Shown in pieces: positions 7,785-13,035 of a stretch of DNA of 13,035 bases. The stretch lies in the NCBI GenBank assembly GCA_903895005.1, contig CAITSH010000426.1, forward strand, positions 1 through 13,035, in the 5' to 3' direction. This stretch comes from an uncultured Pseudomonadota bacterium. GTDB taxonomy: Bacteria; Pseudomonadota; Gammaproteobacteria; Burkholderiales; SG8-39. A program made the translations under genes and the position numbers. Each line of letters opens with the position of its first letter. Positions within the stretch are counted from its first letter, which is position 1. Below the pieces are notes generated by a model. That model saw only the letters and a program-made list of their open reading frames with translations. It was not told the origin of the DNA and ran no database searches.

Positions 7785-8810
7785 ATGAAATTTGCGAAGC
7801 ATGTTGCCGCCGCGGCGTTAGCGCTGTCGTTTGCAACGCCCGCGCTTGCGCAGGAGGTCACCAAACTCAAGTTCACGCTCGACTGGAAAATACAGGGCGT
7901 GTATGCGTGGTACTACTGGGCGCGAGATAAGGGCTATTTCAAGCAAGAGAACCTAGATGTCACCATCGACCAGGGCGAGGGTTCGGCGGCGACCATCAGC
8001 CGCATCATGACCGGCGCCTACCAGGCCGGCTTCGGTGACATGAATGCCATCGTCCAGCTTGCCGCCAGCAAGCCGGGCGAGGCGCCGGTGATGGTCTATA
8101 TGTTCTACAACCGCGCGCCCTTCGCGCTCATCACCAAAGCCGGAAGCTCGATCAGGACGCTAAAGGACGTCGAGGGCAAGAAACTGGGCACCGTCGCCGG
8201 GGGCGCGGCATTCAAGGTGTTCACCACGCTCGCCAAGAAAAATAGCATCGACGAAAAGAAGGTGGAGTGGAACTACATCGCACTCAATCTTCAGGAGCAA
8301 ATCCTGCTGACCAACCAGGTCGAGGCGTCGGCGGTATTTTCCGCCACGAGCCATATGAACCTCGTCACGCAAAAGGTCGATCCGGACAAGGATATCCGCT
8401 GGTTGTTTTACGGTGACTACGGCCTGGACCTGTATAGCAACGGCGTGATGGTCTCACAACAATTGCTCAAGGAAAAACCGCAGGCTGTGCGGGGCCTGGT
8501 CAAGGCCATCCACCGCGCGGTCAAGGATTGCATCGTCCAGGTGAATGCCTGCATCGACAATCTGGCCAAGGAGGAGCCGCTGATCAACAAGGACATTGAG
8601 AAACGGCGCATGGTCTACACAATGAAAAGCCTGGTGCTAACACCCGAGCAGACTGAAATCGGCATCGGCGATACAAGGGACGATCGCATGGTGCGCGCGA
8701 TCGTCCAGGTCAACGAAAGCTACGGCCTGCCGCGCAACCCGGCGCCCGCCGAGGTGTTCAACCGCAGCTTCCTGCCACCAAAGGCAGACCGCATCCTGAA
8801 GATGAACTGA
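7785..8810 (+). CDS. NMT1/THI5-like ABC transporter periplasmic binding protein (SBP2)
   Basis: A 341-residue precursor with a clear Sec signal peptide (MKFAKHVAAAALALSFATPA, cleavage near LAQ at about residue 23). It is paralogous to the first gene of the operon. Shared blocks include LDWKIQGVYAWYY, DKGYFKQENLDV, DQGEGSAA, GFGDMNA and YGDYGLDLYSNG, and both end in an FLPPKAD/FLPARAD segment. The two are clearly diverged, especially in the pocket-lining middle region, so they may bind different but related ligands. CGGAG lies a few bases before the ATG. Its stop overlaps the next start by one base (TGATG). Placement directly after the permease is the usual position for a dedicated binding protein of this importer. 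Confidence 0.94.
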   Translation: MKFAKHVAAAALALSFATPALAQEVTKLKFTLDWKIQGVYAWYYWARDKGYFKQENLDVTIDQGEGSAATISRIMTGAYQAGFGDMNAIVQLAASKPGEAPVMVYMFYNRAPFALITKAGSSIRTLKDVEGKKLGTVAGGAAFKVFTTLAKKNSIDEKKVEWNYIALNLQEQILLTNQVEASAVFSATSHMNLVTQKVDPDKDIRWLFYGDYGLDLYSNGVMVSQQLLKEKPQAVRGLVKAIHRAVKDCIVQVNACIDNLAKEEPLINKDIEKRRMVYTMKSLVLTPEQTEIGIGDTRDDRMVRAIVQVNESYGLPRNPAPAEVFNRSFLPPKADRILKMN

Positions 8811-10264
8811 TGGCGCATTCCCTTGATCTGGACTGGCTGCTCGCCAGTCCCGGGGAGCGCCCGGCCCAGCATGGCGCGCACCTTACGCTAGACGCCGGCC
8901 GCATCGTCGAAGCCGGGCAAAGCCCAGCGACAGGCAACGGACTCATCGCACTTCCCGGACTTGCGAACGCCCACGACCACGCGCGGGCCTTTCGCAACAG
9001 CGTGCTCGGCTCCTTCGACAAACCGCTTGAGTCGTGGCTGTTCTATCTTGGCGTCGTGCCCGGCATCGACCCTTATCTGACCGCGGCAACCTCGTTTGCA
9101 CGTTCGGCGATGCGTGGCTGCGGCCGGGTGATGGTGCATTACACCCGGATGCAGGGTCTGACCGATCTTGTCACCGAATCCCGGGCCGTGGCGCGTGCAG
9201 CGGCCGATACCGGTGTGCGCGTCGGGTATGCGGTGGCGATGCGCGACCGCCAGCCGATCGCGTACGCGGACAACGCCACAGTGCTCGCCCACCTTCCGCC
9301 GGAAATCCGCGAAGCCGTGCAGTGGCGTCTGGCCTCACCGCCCAAGACCGTTGCCGAACAAATGGCGCTTGTCGAGGACATCGCCGCTGCCTGTCATGGT
9401 CCCGGCTTTAATGTGCAATACGGGCCCCAGGCGGTTCAGTGGTGCTCGGACGAACTGCTGCGCGCCATCGCCGCCGCCTCCGAGCGCAACGGCCGCCAGG
9501 TTCACATGCACATGCTCGAAACCCGCTACCAGCGCGAATGGGCGGACAAGGCTTATCCGGGCGGCATTTTCAATTACCTGCGCGACATCGGGCTACTCAG
9601 TCCACGGCTTACGCTCGCGCACTGCACCCACTGCCGACCCGAGGAACTTGACATGATCGCCGCATCGGGCGCGGTGATCTCGGTCAACACGAGTTCCAAT
9701 CTCGGGTTGCGGTCGGGCATCGCGCCGGCGGCTGAGATGCTCAGGCGCGGCTGCCGGGTGGCGATGGGCCTCGACGGAATGGCGCTTGACGAAGACGATG
9801 ACGCATTGCGCGAGGTGCGCCTGCTTTACCACCTGCACAAAGGCACCGGTTACGAGGTTGCGATGACCCCGGCACAAGCCTGGCGACTCGCGGCGCGACA
9901 CGGACGCTACGCCGTCAGCGGCCTCATCGGGGAGGGTGACATCATCCCGGGCGAAACGGCCGACTTGCTGTTACTGGACGGCAACGCCCTGGTTGAAGAT
10001 CGCCTGTTCGACAGTGTCGACACCTTCGATTACGTGATGGCGCGCGCCACAGCCGGCCATATCCACGCCGTAATCGTTGACGGCGAGCGCATTGTCGATA
10101 ACGGCAGAGTCACGGGCATCGACTACCCGGAACTGATGCGCCAGATGATGGCGGAACTGCATGGCAAGCTCAAACCAGACGATGCCTGGCCTGGTGTGGT
10201 GCGCAAGCTTGATGCCGCACTAAAACCGTTTTATCTTCAAGGGCGTCACCTGGGCTGCGGCTAA
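8810..10264 (+). CDS. AtzA/TrzN-type amidohydrolase (ATZ/TRZ, cytosine deaminase-like)
   Basis: A 484-residue amidohydrolase of the ATZ/TRZ subgroup, which removes amino, chloro or similar groups from nitrogen heterocycles using one metal ion. The expected residues are present: H55 and H57 in NAHDHA, H234 and E237 in HMHMLE (the HxxE pair), H271 in LAHCTH and D322 in GLDG. These correspond to the metal ligands and catalytic pair of AtzA. The beta-sandwich pieces at both ends are visible (ITLDAGRIV-like at about 25-35, and DGERIVDNG at 424-432). In this operon it could deaminate an imported aminopyrimidine or aminotriazine to the oxo form used by the ring-opening enzyme, which is inference. 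Other substrates of the family (guanine, S-adenosylhomocysteine, formimino compounds) remain possible. It overlaps SBP2 by one base and ends 28 bases before a strong hairpin. Confidence 0.9.
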   Translation: MAHSLDLDWLLASPGERPAQHGAHLTLDAGRIVEAGQSPATGNGLIALPGLANAHDHARAFRNSVLGSFDKPLESWLFYLGVVPGIDPYLTAATSFARSAMRGCGRVMVHYTRMQGLTDLVTESRAVARAAADTGVRVGYAVAMRDRQPIAYADNATVLAHLPPEIREAVQWRLASPPKTVAEQMALVEDIAAACHGPGFNVQYGPQAVQWCSDELLRAIAAASERNGRQVHMHMLETRYQREWADKAYPGGIFNYLRDIGLLSPRLTLAHCTHCRPEELDMIAASGAVISVNTSSNLGLRSGIAPAAEMLRRGCRVAMGLDGMALDEDDDALREVRLLYHLHKGTGYEVAMTPAQAWRLAARHGRYAVSGLIGEGDIIPGETADLLLLDGNALVEDRLFDSVDTFDYVMARATAGHIHAVIVDGERIVDNGRVTGIDYPELMRQMMAELHGKLKPDDAWPGVVRKLDAALKPFYLQGRHLGCG

Positions 10265-10292
10265 AAAACCCGCACCGGGCAACGGTTTTCCA

Positions 10293-10326
10293 GCGATAAA
10301 GGTGACAGTTTTGTCACCTTTATCGC
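10293..10326. terminator. Perfect 15-bp hairpin between convergent genes, probable bidirectional terminator
   Basis: Arms 10293-10307 (GCGATAAAGGTGACA) and 10312-10326 (TGTCACCTTTATCGC) are exact complements with a four-base GTTT loop. The hairpin lies between the end of the amidohydrolase gene and the end of the minus-strand kinase gene, the normal place for a shared terminator. There is no long T-tract after either arm, only TTT within the stem. Classical intrinsic termination is therefore not fully supported, and an mRNA 3'-end stabilising structure or dispersed intergenic palindrome is an alternative. Confidence 0.6.
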
Positions 10327-10341
10327 CTGGAGTGACGCCTT

Positions 10342-13035
10342 TCAGGGCTTGGCGTTTATAAAACCAGCGATATGCCCGAGCAATTCGTCTTCCTGGAAGG
10401 GCTTGCCCAGATAGACGTTAACGCCGATTTCCTTGGCGTAAGCGCGATGCTTGTCGGCCATGCGCGAGGTGATCATGATGATGGGAATGTGCTTGAGGCG
10501 CGCGTCCGCGCGCACATTGCGCGACAGATCAAATCCGTCCATGCGTGGCATTTCGATGTCCACCAGCATCACTGCCGGCACCATGTTCTGCAATTGTTCC
10601 AGCGAGTCGACGCCGTCCTTGGCGGTAACGAACTGGTAACCCTCGCGCGCCAGGAGGCGACCGGTGACCTTGCGCACGGTGAGCGAGTCGTCCACCACCA
10701 TGATTACCGGCACCTCAGGCTCTTCCACTGGTGCGACCACCGGGACCAACGGCGAGGCGGCCTCATCCGCAGCAGGGACAAGCATGGCGCGCTGGGCAAG
10801 GATGACCGGGTTGAGGATCAGCACGACTTCGCCATTACCAAGCACAGTCGCACCGGTGATGCCGGGTATGCCGGCGATTTGCGCGCCGACATTCTTGACA
10901 ACGATTTCCTGGTTACCGACCATTTCGTCGACCTCGACCGCGACCACGTCGATACCACTGCGCAGAAACAAGAGGGGGGTGGTTCGGCGCGGTTCACTAG
11001 CCGGTACCTCCGGTAGGCAAAGCAGGCGCGGCAGGTAATGCAATTTGTAGCGTCGGTTGTGCAGCTCGGCGTGGCCACTTTCGTGCGCGACGGCAATGTC
11101 CTTGGTGCGCAACTGCATGACCTGCTCCACCATCGATCCGGGCACGGCGAACATGCGCCCGCCGGCACGCACCAGCACCGCCTGCGTTACCGCCAGCGTA
11201 AGCGGCAGGTAGAGCGTGAACTTCGCACCCTTGCCCGGTTCGGTCTTGATTTCGACGCGGCCACCCAGAGCCACGACTTCGCTCTTGACCACATCCATGC
11301 CGACGCCGCGCCCGGCTAATTGGGTTACGTCCTCGGCAGTGGAAAAGCCCGGCTGGAAAATAAATTCAGCCAGCTCGCTGTCACCGGGTTGATCCTCGGG
11401 CTTCATCAGGCCCTGCCTGATGGCCTTTTCACGGATACGCGGCAGATTGAGGCCCGCGCCATCGTCCGCCAGGGCAAGCACCACGTCATTGCCTTCCTGG
11501 CGCAGGTCGAGGCGGATCTCGCCCGTTTCGTCCTTTCCCGCAGCGGCACGTTGTGCAGACGATTCCAGACCGTGGGTGATGGCGTTGCGCAACAAATGTT
11601 CGAAGGGCGCGGTGATGCGCTCGAGCACCGAGCGGTCCATTTCGACCTGTCCACCGCGAATATCGAGGTTGGCGCGTTTGCCCAGCTCCTTGGCGGTCTG
11701 GCGCACGATGCGGTAGAGCCGGTCGCCAATGGAGGAAAAGGGCACCATGCGAATGCGCATCAGATCCTGCTGCAGGTCGCGGCTCATGCGCGCCTGGGCG
11801 GCGAGGGCGGCATCCGTCTCGTCTACCGCGCCGGTCAGGTTCTGGTGCACGGTACCGACGTCGTTGACGCTCTCGGCCATCATGCGCGTGAGTTCCTGGA
11901 AGCGCGAAAAACGATCGAACTCGAGCGCGTCGAAACCTTCTTTTGTTTCGCTGACAATCTGCTGCTTGGATTGCATTTGCGTTTCAGCCTGGATTTCGAC
12001 CTCGCGCAGCTGGGCGCGCAAACGCCCCATGTTGTCCGTGAGTTCCTGTAGCGCCGCCTTGAGCACGCGCATCTCGCCCTCAATGCGGGTCCGGGCGATA
12101 CTCACCTCGCCCGCCTGATTGACAAGTCGGTCGATGACATCCGCCCTGACGCGCAATACACCGGCCCTCGCGCCTTCGGTATCGCGCGGTACCGCGGGCG
12201 CCAGGGTCTCTGCGACCGCTGCGCTCGGCGCGGCAGGTTCCGCCACGCTCCCCGCGACATCTGCAACGACGGCCGGCTCGATCTCGGCTGGGACGGAGGA
12301 GTTCGAAGCCTCCGGGTCAGGCAGCGCAGGATTTTGCAGGCGCTCGAAAAGGAAACCCATGCGATCAAGCGAGGTCTCGAGTCCGTCGAACAGGGAAGCG
12401 GGCAGGGAACCGAGGGCGACCGCGTTCTCGATGCGCGTTTCCATGTGATGCGTCAATTCACCCAGACCCATCGCCCCGGCCATTCGGGCGCTGCCTTTTA
12501 GCGTGTGCAACAAGCGTTGCAGGTTTTGCGCTAGTGAAGCATCGGCAGCGTTGGCGCGCCATTCGCGCAGCGTATTGCCTATGGCAGGCACCAGCTCACC
12601 GGCCTCTTCAAGAAACACCGGCAGCAGCTGCGGGTCGAGGTCATCCTCCATCCGCGGCTGCCGGCGCTCGGTTTCGATTTGCTCGACCTCAGTCACGCCC
12701 CGGTCCTGCGACACGGCAACGGGCAGTTCGATCACCTGCGCCGGAACTACCGGCAGCGCGGGTGCGGCCGGTTCTGCGTCGACCCCGGCGCCGGCGCGCA
12801 ACAATGTGGCAGCGGCCGAGGCGGCGCTCGCTTCGTTCTGGGCGTTCTGTGCCGCCGCCACCGCGGCCGTTTCAAGCCGCTCCACCAGTTCGGTCGCCGC
12901 ATCAGGCGGAATGCACTCGGCAACCCGCGTCGCCATGACATCGAGAGCCGCGACCGCCTCGCCGACAAGCGCCTGGTCGAAGTCACTGACCGTGTCGTAA
13001 GAGAGTTGTTGCAGGGCCCGCTCCAGGGCGTGCCC
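10342..13035 (-). CDS. chpA: ChpA/PilL-type hybrid chemotaxis histidine kinase, 5' end outside window
   Basis: The visible 897 residues have no stop to the window edge at 13035, so the N-terminus is missing. Domains in order are: an HPt domain with the phosphorylatable His in LLHTLKGSARM (codon 12505-12507); an Ala/Pro-rich linker; a CheA-type dimerisation helix pair (VLRVRADVIDRLVNQAGEVS); an HATPase with N-box HLLRNAITHGLES, LADDGAGLN and GRGVGMDVV; a CheW-like domain (LPLTLAVTQAVLVRAGGRM onward); and a C-terminal receiver with VVDDS, phosphoacceptor Asp in LVDIEMPRMDG (codon 10558-10560), ITS and LGKPF. This order is that of ChpA/PilL, the kinase of the Pil-Chp system controlling type IV pilus twitching and surface sensing. 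All catalytic motifs look intact. It is convergent with the catabolic operon and unlikely to be functionally linked. How many further HPt units lie upstream cannot be seen. Confidence 0.92.
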   Translation of the reverse strand, partial: GHALERALQQLSYDTVSDFDQALVGEAVAALDVMATRVAECIPPDAATELVERLETAAVAAAQNAQNEASAASAAATLLRAGAGVDAEPAAPALPVVPAQVIELPVAVSQDRGVTEVEQIETERRQPRMEDDLDPQLLPVFLEEAGELVPAIGNTLREWRANAADASLAQNLQRLLHTLKGSARMAGAMGLGELTHHMETRIENAVALGSLPASLFDGLETSLDRMGFLFERLQNPALPDPEASNSSVPAEIEPAVVADVAGSVAEPAAPSAAVAETLAPAVPRDTEGARAGVLRVRADVIDRLVNQAGEVSIARTRIEGEMRVLKAALQELTDNMGRLRAQLREVEIQAETQMQSKQQIVSETKEGFDALEFDRFSRFQELTRMMAESVNDVGTVHQNLTGAVDETDAALAAQARMSRDLQQDLMRIRMVPFSSIGDRLYRIVRQTAKELGKRANLDIRGGQVEMDRSVLERITAPFEHLLRNAITHGLESSAQRAAAGKDETGEIRLDLRQEGNDVVLALADDGAGLNLPRIREKAIRQGLMKPEDQPGDSELAEFIFQPGFSTAEDVTQLAGRGVGMDVVKSEVVALGGRVEIKTEPGKGAKFTLYLPLTLAVTQAVLVRAGGRMFAVPGSMVEQVMQLRTKDIAVAHESGHAELHNRRYKLHYLPRLLCLPEVPASEPRRTTPLLFLRSGIDVVAVEVDEMVGNQEIVVKNVGAQIAGIPGITGATVLGNGEVVLILNPVILAQRAMLVPAADEAASPLVPVVAPVEEPEVPVIMVVDDSLTVRKVTGRLLAREGYQFVTAKDGVDSLEQLQNMVPAVMLVDIEMPRMDGFDLSRNVRADARLKHIPIIMITSRMADKHRAYAKEIGVNVYLGKPFQEDELLGHIAGFINAKP

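Noticed and set aside
11320..12051. A 243-codon plus-strand open frame inside the kinase gene
   Set aside because: It lies opposite the HATPase/dimerisation region of the ChpA-type kinase, has no recognisable family motif, and is a coding shadow.
1..13035. CRISPR array, tRNA, rRNA or insertion sequence
   Set aside because: No regularly spaced repeats, cloverleaf-type sequence, rRNA-like stretch or transposase motif was seen on either strand.

Overview
The window looks like a chromosomal segment of a GC-rich proteobacterium, most likely a betaproteobacterium. The basis is base and codon composition, closely packed operons, and a type IV pilus-type CheA/ChpA hybrid kinase at the right edge. 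This is inferred by eye and was not confirmed by any search. There are no tRNA or rRNA genes, no CRISPR array, and no transposase or insertion-sequence signs.

Layout. (1) At the left edge, on the minus strand, is the N-terminal half of a LysR-type regulator with a GTG start at 380. (2) A 156-bp divergent intergenic region follows. (3) Eight plus-strand genes from 537 to 10264 form what looks like one operon. In order they encode: an NMT1/THI5-like periplasmic binding protein; a short-chain dehydrogenase; a dihydroorotase/allantoinase/dihydropyrimidinase-type cyclic amidohydrolase; an M20-family amidase-like protein; a ring-opening amidohydrolase of the cyanuric acid hydrolase/barbiturase family; an ABC ATPase; an ABC permease; and a second binding protein paralogous to the first. 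A ninth gene, an AtzA/TrzN-type amidohydrolase, directly overlaps the second binding protein. Most junctions are 4-nt or 1-nt overlaps or gaps under 45 bp. (4) A perfect 15-bp hairpin sits between the convergent last catabolic gene and the chemotaxis kinase. (5) The minus-strand ChpA/PilL-type kinase runs off the right edge.

How the genes work together (inference). The NitT/TauT-type importer would bring in a small nitrogen heterocycle. The AtzA-type enzyme could deaminate or hydrolyse a ring substituent, the SDR could change its oxidation state, and the dihydroorotase-like and barbiturase-family enzymes could open cyclic amide rings. The M20 protein could cleave the resulting ureido or amide product. 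The divergent LysR gene is arranged like AtzR beside atzDEF, but no biuret or allophanate hydrolase genes are visible. The substrate may therefore be a pyrimidine, barbiturate or another cyclic imide rather than an s-triazine.

The most unusual molecular details are two replaced metal-ligand positions in the M20 protein and a glycine in place of the catalytic serine in the SDR.
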